The notes under the pieces are model-generated. The model made no database searches and was not told the origin of the DNA. It saw nothing but the letters and a program-made list of their open reading frames with translations. Source: Nocardioides carbamazepini (GTDB lineage Bacteria; Actinomycetota; Actinomycetes; Propionibacteriales; Nocardioidaceae). Taken from it: a stretch of DNA of 64,000 nt. The DNA lies in NCBI RefSeq assembly GCF_024614185.1, contig NZ_JAHTLF010000018.1, positions 531,821 to 595,820 of the forward strand. Direction: 5' to 3'. The position numbers and the translations under genes are program-made. Shown piece after piece: positions 1-9,107 of the stretch. The stretch's first letter is position 1. Every line of letters begins with the position of its first letter.

Positions 1-289
1 AGAAGGCGACCCGCTCGGCGCGGCTCCGCTCCATGACCGAGGTCCCGGCATGCGCGACGAACTCCTGGATCGGCACGCGCAGCGGCTCGACCACGGCGTC
101 GTAGAAGATCTCCTCCTTGCTGGCGAAGTGGCGGTAGAGGATCGCCTCGTTGACTCCGGCCTCCTCCGCGATCATCTTCGTCGTCGTCGAGCCCAGGTCG
201 CCGGTGCGCTCGAAGACCCGGGCGGCCGCCTGCAGGATGCTCGCGCGGCGCTCCTCGGCGCCCATCCGCCGGCGCGGCTGCTGATCCAT
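1..289 (-). CDS. TetR/AcrR family transcriptional regulator (partial, C-terminus beyond window)
   Basis: The 96 visible residues from an ATG at 289 are the N-terminal TetR DNA-binding domain: a basic start, then the helix-turn-helix with the typical N-E-A-I-L-Y-R-H-F recognition helix at about residues 44-52, followed by the S-K-E-E linker. The ligand-binding C-terminal part lies off the left edge, so the effector cannot be guessed. The gene diverges from the flavin reductase at 395 with about 105 bp between them, and palindromes in that gap are likely operators. By family knowledge it is probably an autorepressor that may also control the flavin reductase; that link is inference. Confidence 0.9.
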   Translation of the reverse strand, partial: MDQQPRRRMGAEERRASILQAAARVFERTGDLGSTTTKMIAEEAGVNEAILYRHFASKEEIFYDAVVEPLRVPIQEFVAHAGTSVMERSRAERVAF

Positions 290-312
290 GTCGCCGACCT
301 TAGCAAAGATGT

Positions 313-336
313 AAGTAAGTAATCACTTGCAATTGC
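313..336. promoter_or_regulatory. Candidate TetR operator between divergent genes
   Basis: Positions 313-328 (AAGTAAGTAATCACTT) form an imperfect inverted repeat with AAGT/ACTT ends, and 329-336 is the perfect 8-bp palindrome GCAATTGC. This is the only AT-rich stretch between the TetR gene and the flavin reductase, and its size suits a TetR dimer. Binding by the neighbouring regulator is inferred. Confidence 0.45.
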
Positions 337-394
337 TGCCGGGCGCTCCTACGCTCGGCCTGTCCTCGACCTCCCCGCCGAGAAAGGCCCCACG

Positions 395-889
395 ATGACC
401 ACCGTGCCTTCGAAGCTCTCCGACACCCGGGCCCTGCGCGACGCCTTCGCCTGCTTCCCGTCGGGCGTCACGGCCGTGTGCGCCGTCGTGGACGGCGAGC
501 CGGTGGGCCTGGCTGCGAGCTCGTTCACCACCGTCTCCCTCGACCCGCCGCTGGTCTCGGTCTGCGCCCAGAACACCTCCTCGACCTGGCCGCAGCTGCG
601 CGCGGCGCGGCGGCTCGGCATCAGCGTGCTCGGCGAGCACCAGCAGGACCAGTGCCGCCAGCTGGCCCGCAAGGGCGCCGATCGGTTCGCGGGGCTGGAC
701 TGGTCGTCCGACGCCGGCGGCGCCGTCCTCCTCGACGGCGCGCCGCTGCGGCTGAGCTGCGCCATCGAGAGCGAGATCGCCGCCGGTGACCACAGCATCG
801 TGGTGCTGCGCATCCACGACCTGCAGTCCGACACGACCGTGGCGCCCCTGGTGTTCCACGGCAGCACCTACCGCCGACTGGCCTCCTGA
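395..889 (+). CDS. Flavin reductase domain protein (HpaC/HsaB-like)
   Basis: This 164-residue protein has the length and motifs of the flavin reductase (FMN-binding split barrel) family. Residues 15-45 carry the F-P-S-G-V-T-A-V core and the G-L-A-A-S-S-F segment that contacts flavin, followed by S-L-D-P-P-L-V-S and, near the C-terminus, the H-S-I-V-V-L strand. Relatives use NAD(P)H to make reduced FMN or FAD for a partner monooxygenase. No monooxygenase lies next to it here, so the partner is unknown. The ATG at 395 follows a GAGAAAGG Shine-Dalgarno-like stretch. Control by the divergent TetR gene is plausible. Confidence 0.88.
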   Translation: MTTVPSKLSDTRALRDAFACFPSGVTAVCAVVDGEPVGLAASSFTTVSLDPPLVSVCAQNTSSTWPQLRAARRLGISVLGEHQQDQCRQLARKGADRFAGLDWSSDAGGAVLLDGAPLRLSCAIESEIAAGDHSIVVLRIHDLQSDTTVAPLVFHGSTYRRLAS

Positions 890-1003
890 CCCGTCGCTCG
901 GGCCACCGCCGCGGCCGGCACCTCTTGCTCGCCGGGTCCCCTGGCCGGTAGAGGTGAGGGTCTCGGATTCGGGGAACCTTCCCCGGAACGACGGAAGGCC
1001 CCC

Positions 1004-1009
1004 TACCGT
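1004..1009 (+). promoter_or_regulatory. Leaderless -10 element (TACCGT) for the DUF3352 gene
   Basis: TACCGT lies 6 nt before the ATG at 1016, with no Shine-Dalgarno sequence between. This is the spacing expected when transcription starts at or next to the start codon. The same TAnnnT-N6/7-start layout recurs in this window. Confidence 0.5.
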
Positions 1010-1015
1010 CTTCCC

Positions 1016-2830
1016 ATGACCGAGTTCGCGCCGTCCGCTCCGACCACCCCCTCCGCCGGCAGGAGGCGTCGGGTGGCCGCCGTCGCCGGCACGGTCGGCG
1101 TGGTCGCGGTGATCGGTGCCGGCGGCTGGGCCTGGCAGGGCTGGCTCGCCCAGGGCCCGCAGGCCTCGGAGGTGCTGCCGGGCGACACCCTCGCCTACGT
1201 CGGGATCGACCTCGATCCGCCGGGCGGGCAGAAGATCGAGGCCTACCAGACCCTGAAGCGGTTCCCGAGCCTCGCGAAGCACCTCGGCCTCAAGAGCCAG
1301 GACGACCTGCGTCGCTCGCTGCTCGACCAGGTGACCGCGGAGAGCGGCTGCGACCTCGGGTACGACGACCTCGCCGACTGGGCGGGCGACCGGGCAGCGC
1401 TGGCGGTCGTACCGCAGGACGATCCGGAGCCCGTGGCCGTGCTCCAGGTCGACGACCCGGCGAAGGCGCGCACCGGCCTGGACAAGGCCGTCGCGACCTG
1501 CGGGGACGAGGTGGGCTATGCCCTCGGCGACGGTTGGGCCGTACTCGCCCGCACCGAGGAGGTCGCCCGTCAGGTCGTCGCAGACGGCGGTCGCGCACAC
1601 CTCGGGGACGATGCCGACTTCCAGGAGCTCACCTCGGCGGCCGGGGACGCGGGCGTGCTCACCCTGTACGCCGCCCCCGAGGCCGGGCGGGCCCTGCTGG
1701 ACGCCGTCGAGGAGCATCCGTTCCTGTCGCTCTTCGTCAGCACACCGTTCGGTCTGTCGACAGACCCGGTCGACGCGCTGATGGCATTCTCGAGCTTCGC
1801 CTCCATCGGCACGCGGGCCGTGGCGGAGGTGGAGGCCGAGCTGTCTCCGGAGGAGAAGCGGTTCTGGAAGCGGATGGAGAACTACGACGAGCTCTCCCCC
1901 GCCGAGCAGGACCAGCTCACGGAGGAGATGGCCGAGTTCTACGAGAAGCAGATGCCCGAGGACGCGGACCTGCTGCCCGACGACGAGCTCCCGGAGATCT
2001 CCGAGGAGGAGATCATGGAGGACTTCGCCGTCCCCGTGCCGGACGACGTCCGGCGCCAGCTCGAGGACTTCGCCGGGCTCGGCGGGGTGGCACGCTTCGA
2101 CGACGGCGCGCTGGAGATCGAGGTCGTCGCCGACCCGCTGCTCACGGGCAACACGAGCAGGTACGACGGCACCGACGCGCTGACAGCGCTCTCCCCGCTC
2201 CCCGACGATGCGGCCCTCGCCTTCGGCGGCGGCTTCGGGGACGACTGGGCGAAGCGGACGATCACCGACGGCCCACTGTCCTTCGGCCAGGAGCCGGACG
2301 AGCTGCTGGCCGACTTCGAGAAGGCCACGGGCCTCACGCCCGACGACCTGGAGGACCTCGGCGGGGACACCATCGCGTTCGTGGCGGGTCCCGGCTTCGA
2401 GAAGGCGCTCAGCTTCGAGGACGACGCGGGCGACGCACCCATCGCGGCGCGGATCACCGGTGACGCCACGAAGGTCGAGGCCGCGTTGGAGAAGGTGCGC
2501 GCCGCGCTCGGCGGCAAGGACGTCCTGCCGTCGGCCCGCGCGGGCGACGCCGTGGTGGTGGGCGCCGACCGCGCATTCGTCGAACAGGTCGCGAAGGCAT
2601 CGGGGACGACACTCGGTGACTCGGACCGCTTCGCGAAGGCGGTGCCCGACGCCGACCGCGCCCTGACGATCACCTACGTCGACTTCGACGAGGGCGACTG
2701 GGTCTCCCAGCTCACCGACGGCGACGTCAGCCCCGCCGACCTGGCGCCGCTCGACACCGCGGGCATCACGGTGACGGCCGCCGAGGGCGAGCGACAGCGC
2801 GTCGTCATCCGGGTCGCCTTCGACGACTGA
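1016..2830 (+). CDS. DUF3352 family membrane-anchored protein
   Basis: A 604-residue protein with a short basic N-terminus, one transmembrane segment at about residues 24-44 and a large extracytoplasmic part. The segment after the membrane anchor (V-L-P-G-D-T-L-A-Y-V-G-I-D-L-D-P, about residue 60) is the characteristic start of DUF3352. The body is acidic, with a Glu/Asp-rich stretch around residues 280-350. Members are widespread in actinobacteria and have no assigned function. It stands alone between the flavin reductase and the convergent nitrite operon, 16 bp from the end of cbiX. Confidence 0.85.
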   Translation: MTEFAPSAPTTPSAGRRRRVAAVAGTVGVVAVIGAGGWAWQGWLAQGPQASEVLPGDTLAYVGIDLDPPGGQKIEAYQTLKRFPSLAKHLGLKSQDDLRRSLLDQVTAESGCDLGYDDLADWAGDRAALAVVPQDDPEPVAVLQVDDPAKARTGLDKAVATCGDEVGYALGDGWAVLARTEEVARQVVADGGRAHLGDDADFQELTSAAGDAGVLTLYAAPEAGRALLDAVEEHPFLSLFVSTPFGLSTDPVDALMAFSSFASIGTRAVAEVEAELSPEEKRFWKRMENYDELSPAEQDQLTEEMAEFYEKQMPEDADLLPDDELPEISEEEIMEDFAVPVPDDVRRQLEDFAGLGGVARFDDGALEIEVVADPLLTGNTSRYDGTDALTALSPLPDDAALAFGGGFGDDWAKRTITDGPLSFGQEPDELLADFEKATGLTPDDLEDLGGDTIAFVAGPGFEKALSFEDDAGDAPIAARITGDATKVEAALEKVRAALGGKDVLPSARAGDAVVVGADRAFVEQVAKASGTTLGDSDRFAKAVPDADRALTITYVDFDEGDWVSQLTDGDVSPADLAPLDTAGITVTAAEGERQRVVIRVAFDD

Positions 2831-2846
2831 ACCTCAGGACCGACCG

Positions 2847-3542
2847 TCAGGCCGGGACCCGGGCCGCGACGGGCATCAGCGCGAGCGCCCGCTCGACGAC
2901 CAGGTCGACCAGGCGCGGGTGCGGGCCGAGGACGTCGGCCACGACGGTCGCCCCCGCGGCGTACGCGTCGTGCCGGGCCTTGCGGTGGAAGTGGCCCGTG
3001 GCGAGGAGGTACGGCGCCACGGCATCGCCGCGCCGCACGACCTGCGCGGGGCGCGGCCCCCGACCGGCCAGGGTGGCCAGGCGGACGGGGGCACCCCAGG
3101 CCTGGGCGAGCAGGTGCGCGGCGGCGTCGAGGTCGGCCGTGGCGGCAGGGTCGGTGGAGCCGGCGGCGACCATGACGACCGGCTGGCCCGGGGTGGCGCC
3201 GGCCGCGCGCAACCGGTCGACCTGGGCGGTGGCGAGCAGGGCGTCGGGGCCCAGCGCCCGACCTAGGCGGACGGCATCGCCGCGGGCGGCGGCCGCGACG
3301 GCGGCCGGCAGGTCGTGACGCAGGTGGTAGCCGGTCGACAACAGCAGCGGGACCGCCACCGCCGGGGCGCTGACCTCCGTGACGACGTCGGCGAACAGCG
3401 GCGCGCACAGCTCGACGTAGGTCGTCGTGGCGTCCCAGCCGAGGCGTCGCGCGGCGGCCGCGGTCAACAGCCGGGCGACCTCGTTGCCCGGCGCGGTGCG
3501 CGTGCCGTGGGCGACGGTGACGAGGTGGGGTGCGGGCCTCAC
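2847..3542 (-). CDS. CbiX/SirB-like sirohydrochlorin chelatase
   Basis: A 231-residue protein of the CbiX/SirB class II chelatase family, which inserts Fe(II) or Co(II) into sirohydrochlorin. The N-terminal strand L-V-T-V-A-H-G-T-R supplies the metal-binding His, and a second half beginning P-V-V-M-V-A-A-G-S repeats the fold. A T-G-H-F-H motif lies near residue 190. The GTG at 3542 overlaps the hemD stop by 4 nt, so translation is coupled. As last gene of the nitrite operon its likely role is siroheme for NirB; cobalt chelation cannot be excluded. Confidence 0.85.
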   Translation of the reverse strand: MRPAPHLVTVAHGTRTAPGNEVARLLTAAAARRLGWDATTTYVELCAPLFADVVTEVSAPAVAVPLLLSTGYHLRHDLPAAVAAAARGDAVRLGRALGPDALLATAQVDRLRAAGATPGQPVVMVAAGSTDPAATADLDAAAHLLAQAWGAPVRLATLAGRGPRPAQVVRRGDAVAPYLLATGHFHRKARHDAYAAGATVVADVLGPHPRLVDLVVERALALMPVAARVPA

Positions 3543-4663
3543 GGGGCGACGGCCAGCCGGTAGCCGCGCTTCACCACGGTCTGGATGCAGCGGGTGCCGA
3601 GGGCGGCGCGGAGACGGGCCACCGCCATCTCGACGGCGTGCTCGGAGCCGGCGGTGCCGGAGGGCAGGGCGGCGAGCAGGTCGCGGCGGGAGACGACGGT
3701 GCCGGGGTTGACGAGGAGCGCCTGGAGGACGGCGTACGGGGCGGGTGAGAGCCGCACCTCGACGCCGTCGAGGAGCACGCCGCGATCGCCCAGGTCGCCG
3801 TGCAGCAGGAGGGTGTGGCCGGCGACCTCGAGGGTGGTGCCGGCGGCCCGGGACGGCAGCTCGACCTCGAGCTGCTTGACCATGGCGGCGAGACGGGATC
3901 GCTCGGGGTGGATGGACGGAACGCCCCACATCTCGAACGCGGCGGCGGTGACCGGTCCCACGCAGGAGGCGACCACGTCGGCCTGGAAGGCACCGACGAC
4001 CTCGTCGCGGTGGCCGGTGGTGCCGGCGGCCTCCATCATCGCGGCGATCGCGGGCGCGGCCGTGAAGGTGACCGCGTGCACCCGGCGCTCGGCGACGGCC
4101 TCGATCAGCCCGAACATCGGCTCGGGGTCGGCCGCGCCCTCCACCCGGTAGACGGCGACCGTGGTGACCTCGGCGCCCAGCCGGCGCAGCGCGTGGGCCG
4201 CGAGCGAGAGCGACTGGCCGTGCTCCTGGACGACGATCCGCCGCCCCCGCAGGTCGCGTCCGCGCAGGTGCGCGAGGACGTCCTCGAACTCCTCCGACTC
4301 CGGCGCCCACAGCTCGCGCAGCCCGAACCTGCGCAGCGCACCGACGCTCTTGGGACCCCGGGCCAGGATCTCCGCGCCACCGAGGTGGGCGGTGAGGTCG
4401 TCCAGCAGCCCCCAGCGCTCGGCCGCGGTGAACCAGGACTTCAGGCCGATGCCGGTGGTGGCGACGAAGATGTCCACCGGCTGGTCGAGCACCTCCTCGG
4501 TCGCGGCACGCAGGGCGGGCTCGTCGATCCGGTTGGGGTCGACCGACAGCGCCGGCGCGTGGACCACGGAGGCGCCGCGCCGCTCCAGCAGCGCGATCTG
4601 CTCCTCGGCCCGGCGCGCCGCCGTCACGCCGATCATGAAGCCGGACAGGGGCAGCTCGCTCAC
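3539..4663 (-). CDS. Uroporphyrinogen-III synthase fused to winged-helix DNA-binding domain (NnaR-like)
   Basis: Residues 1 to about 255 are a HemD-type uroporphyrinogen-III synthase (I-G-V-T-A-A-R-R at the start, V-A-T-T-G-I-G motif near residue 70). About 270-374 are an OmpR-type winged helix (L-S-P-A-P-Y-A-V-L-Q-A-L-L, then R-L-R-A-A-L-G and a final V-K-R-G-Y-R-L). The same fusion is known from actinobacterial NnaR, an activator of nitrate and nitrite assimilation, and it sits directly after nirB here. GTG start at 4663, overlapping the nirB stop by 4 nt. It may make siroheme precursor, regulate, or do both; the direct GTGAG repeats before nasA, narK and this operon are candidate targets. 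Confidence 0.85.
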   Translation of the reverse strand: MSELPLSGFMIGVTAARRAEEQIALLERRGASVVHAPALSVDPNRIDEPALRAATEEVLDQPVDIFVATTGIGLKSWFTAAERWGLLDDLTAHLGGAEILARGPKSVGALRRFGLRELWAPESEEFEDVLAHLRGRDLRGRRIVVQEHGQSLSLAAHALRRLGAEVTTVAVYRVEGAADPEPMFGLIEAVAERRVHAVTFTAAPAIAAMMEAAGTTGHRDEVVGAFQADVVASCVGPVTAAAFEMWGVPSIHPERSRLAAMVKQLEVELPSRAAGTTLEVAGHTLLLHGDLGDRGVLLDGVEVRLSPAPYAVLQALLVNPGTVVSRRDLLAALPSGTAGSEHAVEMAVARLRAALGTRCIQTVVKRGYRLAVAP

Positions 4664-7467
4664 GACGCGATTGTCTCGCGCCGCGCGCCCACGACCACAA
4701 CGCCGTCGACCACGCGGACGTCGTACGTCGCCACCGCGACGCCGGTGTCGTCCAGGCAGCGGCCGGTCCGCAGGTCGAAGTGGTCCTTGAACAGCGGGCT
4801 CGCCACGAAGGGGACCTCCTCGCCGACGACCGTCCGCGTCCCGACGATGCCCCGGGAGAGCACGGCGGCGCCACCGCGGGGGTCGACGTCCGAGAGCGCG
4901 AACAGCTCGTCGTCGTAGGTGCGGAAGACGGCGACCGCCTCCCCGCCGATCAGGGCCGAGACCCCGGACTCCCGGGCGATCTGGTCGAGCCGGCAGATCT
5001 CGGGCTGGTCGGGGGCGTTGACGAACGAGACGAACCGGGCGAGCTTCACCGGGTCGTCGATGGTCGCCTGCCACTCGTCGAAGTACGAGTCGACGTGCTT
5101 GGCCATCGCCGCCTCCAGCTCGTCGCCGAGGCCCAGGCTGTCGTCGACGACGACCTCGCGGACCCGGTCCAGGCCGCCGACCTCGTCGAGCCAGGTGGAG
5201 GTGCGCTGCAGCCGGTCGGCGGTGCGGATGTAGTACATGAGGAAGCGGTCGAGGTAGCGGATCAGCTCCTCGCGCGACAGGTCGCCGGCGAGCAGCTGGG
5301 CATGGGCGGGCACGGCGCCGCCGTTGCCGCCCACGTAGAGGTTCCAGCCCTTCTCGGTCGCGATCACGCCGAAGTCCTTGCCACGCGCCTCCGCGCACTC
5401 GCGGGCGCAGCCGGAGACGCCGCCCTTGAGCTTGTGGGGCGAGCGCAGCCCGCGGTAGCGCAGCTCCAGCTCGATCGCCATGCCGACCGAGTCCTGCACG
5501 CCGTACCGGCACCAGGTCGAGCCGACGCACGACTTCACCGTCCGCAGCGACTTGCCGTAGGCGTGGCCGGACTCCATGCCGGCGTCGACCAGCCGCTTCC
5601 AGATCGCCGGCAGGTCCTCCTTCCGGGCGCCGAAGAGGTCGATCCGCTGGCCGCCGGTGATCTTCGTGTAGAGGCCGAAGTCGCGGGCCACCTCGCCGAT
5701 CACGATCAGCCGGTCGGGCGTGATCTCGCCGCCGGGGATACGCGGCACGACCGAGTAGGTGCCGTTCTTCTGCAGGTTGGCGAGATAGGCGTCATTGGTG
5801 TCCTGCAGCGTCGCGTTGGCGCCGTCGAGGACGTGGTGGTTGAGCAGGCTGGCCAGGATCGAGGCGACGGCGGGCTTGCAGATGTCGCAGCCCCGACCGC
5901 GGCCATGGCCCTCGACGATGTCGTCGAAGCGGTTGTAGCCGTGCACGGCGACGACCTCGAAGAGCTCCTGCCGAGTCATCGCGAAGTGCTCGCACAGGGA
6001 CCTGTCGACGACCTTGCCGGACGCGGCGAAGTGGTCCTCGACGATCTTCTTGACCACGGTCTTGCAGGAGCCACAGGTGGAGCCCGCCAAGGTATGCGCG
6101 GTGACGCAGCCCGCGTCGGTGCACGGGCCGCCGTCGTTGAGCGTCGCGTCGTCGGAGACGGCCGCGACGATCTCGGCCTTCGTCACGTTGTTGCACGAGC
6201 ACACCTGCGCGTCGTCTGGGAGCCCGAGCTCGAGCCCCCCGCCCCGGGAGGCCGGGAGGATCAGCTCCTCCGGGTTGTCCGGCAGCTCGATGCCGGAGCC
6301 CACGAGCGGCCGCAGCACGCCGTACGACGACGCGTCGCCGACCAGGATGCCGCCCAGCAGCTCGTAGCCGCCGCTCGCGAGCTCCTTGACGACGAGCTTC
6401 TTGTAGACGCCGGCCACCGCGTCGGCGTACACGACCTCGAGAGCGTCCTCGTCGGCGGCGAAGGCGTCGCCGAAGGACGCGACGTCGACGCCGAGCAGCT
6501 TGAGCTTGGTCGACATGTCGGCGCCGGTGAAGGCGCCCGCCCGGCCGCCGAGCAGGGCGTCCACGACGACCTCGGCCATCGCGTAGCCGGGCGCGACCAG
6601 GCCGTACATCCGCCCACCCGGGGCCGCGCACTCGCCGATCGCCCAGATGTGCTCGTCGCTGGTGCGGCAGTGCTCGTCGACCAGGAGGCCGCCGCGCTCG
6701 GCGATGTCGAGGTCGGCGGCACGGCCGAGCGCGTCGCGCGGACGGATGCCGGCGGAGAAGACGACGAGGTCGACGTCGAGCGGGTTGCGGTCCTTGAGCG
6801 CGAGGCCGGTGACCCGGTCCTTGCCCAGCACGGCCTCGGTCATCGCGCCGGTGTGCACGGTGAGGCCGAGCGTCTCGATGTGCCGGTTGAGCGTCGAGCC
6901 GGCGCCGTCGTCGATCTGCACCGCCATCAGCCGCGGCGCCAGCTCGACGACGTGGGTCTCCAGGCCGAGCTGGTGCAGCGCGTTGGCCGCCTCCAGGCCG
7001 AGCAGGCCGCCGCCGATGACCGCGCCGACCTTGGCCTTCTTCGACGCCGCGCGTATCGCCTCGAGGTCCTCGATGGTGCGGTAGACGAAGACGCCTCGGA
7101 GGTCCTTGCCCGGCACCGGCGGCACGAACGGGAACGCACCGGTCGCGAGCACCAGCTCGTCGTAGTGCAGGTCCTCCCCGCTCGCGAGCGTGATCACCCG
7201 CTGGCGCGGGGAGATCGCCACGACCTCGGCGCGCAGGCGCAGCGTGACCCGCGGGTCGTCGTACGCGCCGCCGGGGAGGAAGGAGAGCGCCTCGGCGCCG
7301 CGCTCGAAGAACGAGGTGAGGGCGACCCGGTCGTACGCCGGGCGCGGCTCCTCGCCGAGGACCGTGATGTCGTGCGTCTCGGTGAGCCCACGCTCGATCG
7401 CCGCCTGCACGAAGCGGTGGCCCACCATGCCGTGGCCGACGACCACCAGTTGCTTGCGCTGGTTCAT
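4660..7467 (-). CDS. nirB: Assimilatory nitrite reductase, NirB large subunit fused to NirD
   Basis: A 935-residue siroheme nitrite reductase that converts nitrite to ammonium with NAD(P)H. In order: pyridine-nucleotide/FAD oxidoreductase (residues 1-400, G-H-G-M-V-G-H at the start), BFD-like [2Fe-2S] domain (V-C-S-C-N-N near 425, G-S-T-C-G-S-C-K near 470), ferredoxin-like half domain, then the siroheme/[4Fe-4S] domain with C-V-G-S-T-W-C near 650 and G-C-A-R-E-C near 695. The last ~110 residues are a NirD-type Rieske fold without the Cys/His ligands, as is usual for NirD. NirB proteins are normally about 850 residues with separate NirD, so this is a fusion. Coupled by overlap to hemD. Confidence 0.95.
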   Translation of the reverse strand: MNQRKQLVVVGHGMVGHRFVQAAIERGLTETHDITVLGEEPRPAYDRVALTSFFERGAEALSFLPGGAYDDPRVTLRLRAEVVAISPRQRVITLASGEDLHYDELVLATGAFPFVPPVPGKDLRGVFVYRTIEDLEAIRAASKKAKVGAVIGGGLLGLEAANALHQLGLETHVVELAPRLMAVQIDDGAGSTLNRHIETLGLTVHTGAMTEAVLGKDRVTGLALKDRNPLDVDLVVFSAGIRPRDALGRAADLDIAERGGLLVDEHCRTSDEHIWAIGECAAPGGRMYGLVAPGYAMAEVVVDALLGGRAGAFTGADMSTKLKLLGVDVASFGDAFAADEDALEVVYADAVAGVYKKLVVKELASGGYELLGGILVGDASSYGVLRPLVGSGIELPDNPEELILPASRGGGLELGLPDDAQVCSCNNVTKAEIVAAVSDDATLNDGGPCTDAGCVTAHTLAGSTCGSCKTVVKKIVEDHFAASGKVVDRSLCEHFAMTRQELFEVVAVHGYNRFDDIVEGHGRGRGCDICKPAVASILASLLNHHVLDGANATLQDTNDAYLANLQKNGTYSVVPRIPGGEITPDRLIVIGEVARDFGLYTKITGGQRIDLFGARKEDLPAIWKRLVDAGMESGHAYGKSLRTVKSCVGSTWCRYGVQDSVGMAIELELRYRGLRSPHKLKGGVSGCARECAEARGKDFGVIATEKGWNLYVGGNGGAVPAHAQLLAGDLSREELIRYLDRFLMYYIRTADRLQRTSTWLDEVGGLDRVREVVVDDSLGLGDELEAAMAKHVDSYFDEWQATIDDPVKLARFVSFVNAPDQPEICRLDQIARESGVSALIGGEAVAVFRTYDDELFALSDVDPRGGAAVLSRGIVGTRTVVGEEVPFVASPLFKDHFDLRTGRCLDDTGVAVATYDVRVVDGVVVVGARRETIAS

Positions 7468-7468
7468 C

Positions 7469-8974
7469 TCAGGAGCCTTTCGTGGCGAGAGCCGGGCGGC
7501 TGCTCAGCAGCTGCCGGACGGTGCTGGCGCAGCCACCGCAGCCGGTGGTCGCGCGGGTGGTGTCGCGGACCTGCTCCAGCGAGGAGCAGGCGCGGATCCG
7601 GCCGGCGGTGACGCCCGCGCAGGCGCACACCTCGGTGTCGTCGGGAAGGGGGCCGGCGGCCCCGACGGCCCTGTCGGTGTCCCCTCCCGTTCGCTCCGGC
7701 ATCAGCAGCCGTCCGGGCTCGTGCGACCCCAGGACGGTCCGCCGGTCGAAGTGCTGGGTGATCAGGCCGACCCGGGACAGGTCGCCGACCAGGGTGGCCG
7801 CGACGATCCGGCCGTCGCGGACGACGAGGCGCCGGTGCGACCCCGAGACCGGGTTCGCGACCTCGACCACCTCGCCGCCGGCGGCCACCTCGGCGGCGGC
7901 GTCGCCGAGCACGGCGACGTCGAGATCGGTGGCGCGCAGCCGAGCGACGATCCGGCTGCCGTCGTACGTCACGTCCTCGTCGCAGAGGACCCCCGCGAGG
8001 ATGCCGGCCTGCTCCCAGGCGGGAGGCACGAAGCCGGTCGTGCGGCCACGCCCGTCGGCAGCCACGGTCTCGGCGCAGTCGCCGAGCGCGTGGACGGACG
8101 GATCGGTGACGCTGGCGAGCCGGTCGTCGACGACGATGCCGCGGCGGACCTCGAGCCCGGCGCCGCGGGCCAGCGCCGTCGAGGGACGACCGCCTGCGGT
8201 GAGCACGACGAGGTCGGTGTCGAGTGCGTAGCCGTTGTCGAGGCGGAGCGCGGTGCCGTTGGGGCCGTCGACCAGCCGGACGGCCCGGGCGCCGGTGTAG
8301 ACGGCGACGCCGAGCCTCTTCAGGTCCCGGGCCAGGATCCGGGCGGCGGGGGCGCTGAGCTGCTGGTGGAGCAGGTGGTCGGCGCCCTCCACGACCTCGG
8401 TCGCGATGCCGCGCGCACCGAGCGCCCGCGCGACCTGCAGCCCGAGCAGGCCACCGCCGACGACGACGGCACGCCGGCTGTACGGCAGCGCGGACACCAG
8501 GCGCTCGCAGTCGGCGAGGGACCGGAAGGCGTGCACGGCCTCGTGCAGCGACCCGTTCATCCGGACCAGGCCGCGGATCGGCGGGAGCGACGGGATGCTC
8601 CCCGTGGCGAGCACCAGGACGTCGTACTCCACGAGGGTGCCGTCGACGAGCATGACGTCCTTGCGCTGGCGGTCGATGCCGAGGACGCGGGCGCCGAGCC
8701 GGAGATCGACGCCGTGGGCGGCGTACCACTCCGGCGAGCGCAGTGTCAGTGCCTCCGTCCGGTGGGAGCCTTCGAGGACGGCGGAGAGCAGGATCCGGTT
8801 GTACGGCGCGACCTCCTCGTCGCCGAGGACCGTGACGTCCATCCGCGCGGGTGCCCGCCGGGCGACCAGCTCCTCGACCAGCCGGGTCGCGGCCATGCCG
8901 GAGCCGACGACGACGAGCCGCCGGCGCGGCTCATCTGCGTGCGGTCGGCTGGTCATGGAGCCATGGAAGGTCAC
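7469..8974 (-). CDS. FAD-dependent oxidoreductase with C-terminal BFD [2Fe-2S] domain (nitrate assimilation electron transfer)
   Basis: A 501-residue protein resembling the front half of NirB: Rossmann FAD site at the N-terminus (L-V-V-V-G-S-G-M-A), NAD(P) site mid-protein (V-V-V-G-G-G-L-L-G), and a C-terminal BFD-like domain with V-C-A-C-A-G-V and C-G-G-C cysteines. Such proteins are thought to carry electrons from NAD(P)H to the assimilatory nitrate reductase, which here has no redox domain of its own. It is first in the operon, one base before the nirB ATG. Start is GTG at 8974, placed like the nasA GTG relative to a shared GCGAAAC element; an in-frame ATG at 8956 is possible. Confidence 0.88.
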   Translation of the reverse strand: MTFHGSMTSRPHADEPRRRLVVVGSGMAATRLVEELVARRAPARMDVTVLGDEEVAPYNRILLSAVLEGSHRTEALTLRSPEWYAAHGVDLRLGARVLGIDRQRKDVMLVDGTLVEYDVLVLATGSIPSLPPIRGLVRMNGSLHEAVHAFRSLADCERLVSALPYSRRAVVVGGGLLGLQVARALGARGIATEVVEGADHLLHQQLSAPAARILARDLKRLGVAVYTGARAVRLVDGPNGTALRLDNGYALDTDLVVLTAGGRPSTALARGAGLEVRRGIVVDDRLASVTDPSVHALGDCAETVAADGRGRTTGFVPPAWEQAGILAGVLCDEDVTYDGSRIVARLRATDLDVAVLGDAAAEVAAGGEVVEVANPVSGSHRRLVVRDGRIVAATLVGDLSRVGLITQHFDRRTVLGSHEPGRLLMPERTGGDTDRAVGAAGPLPDDTEVCACAGVTAGRIRACSSLEQVRDTTRATTGCGGCASTVRQLLSSRPALATKGS

Positions 8975-9012
8975 CGAGGTTTCGCGCCGGGGCGCTCGGG
9001 TCGCACGCCGAG

Positions 9013-9036
9013 GTCAACGAGTCCTCACGGCCTCAC
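9013..9036 (-). promoter_or_regulatory. Shared nitrate-regulon box upstream of the nitrite operon
   Basis: On the minus strand this reads GTGAGGCCGTGAG, five bases, then GTTGAC. It matches 22 of 24 positions, allowing the variable base, with the box before nasA (19028-19051), and the narK box has the same 24-bp frame. GTTGAC may be the -35 region. GCGAAAC lies 27 nt downstream of GTTGAC here and 26 nt downstream in nasA. Confidence 0.65.
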
Positions 9037-9107
9037 CGCGGGGACTCCGTCTCGGTCCCGTCAGACGGCTCGACGAACGTCTGGGTATGACCGCTAGCGT
9101 CGGGGCC

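Noticed and set aside
4780-7611. Long open frame on the plus strand opposite nirB
   Set aside because: It mirrors the codon structure of nirB in very GC-rich DNA, has no recognisable motif and a composition typical of antisense translation.
8974-9060. GlnR box upstream of the nitrite operon
   Set aside because: GAAAC and GTGAC fragments are present but not in the GTnAC-N6-GAAAC arrangement; evidence is too weak to call.
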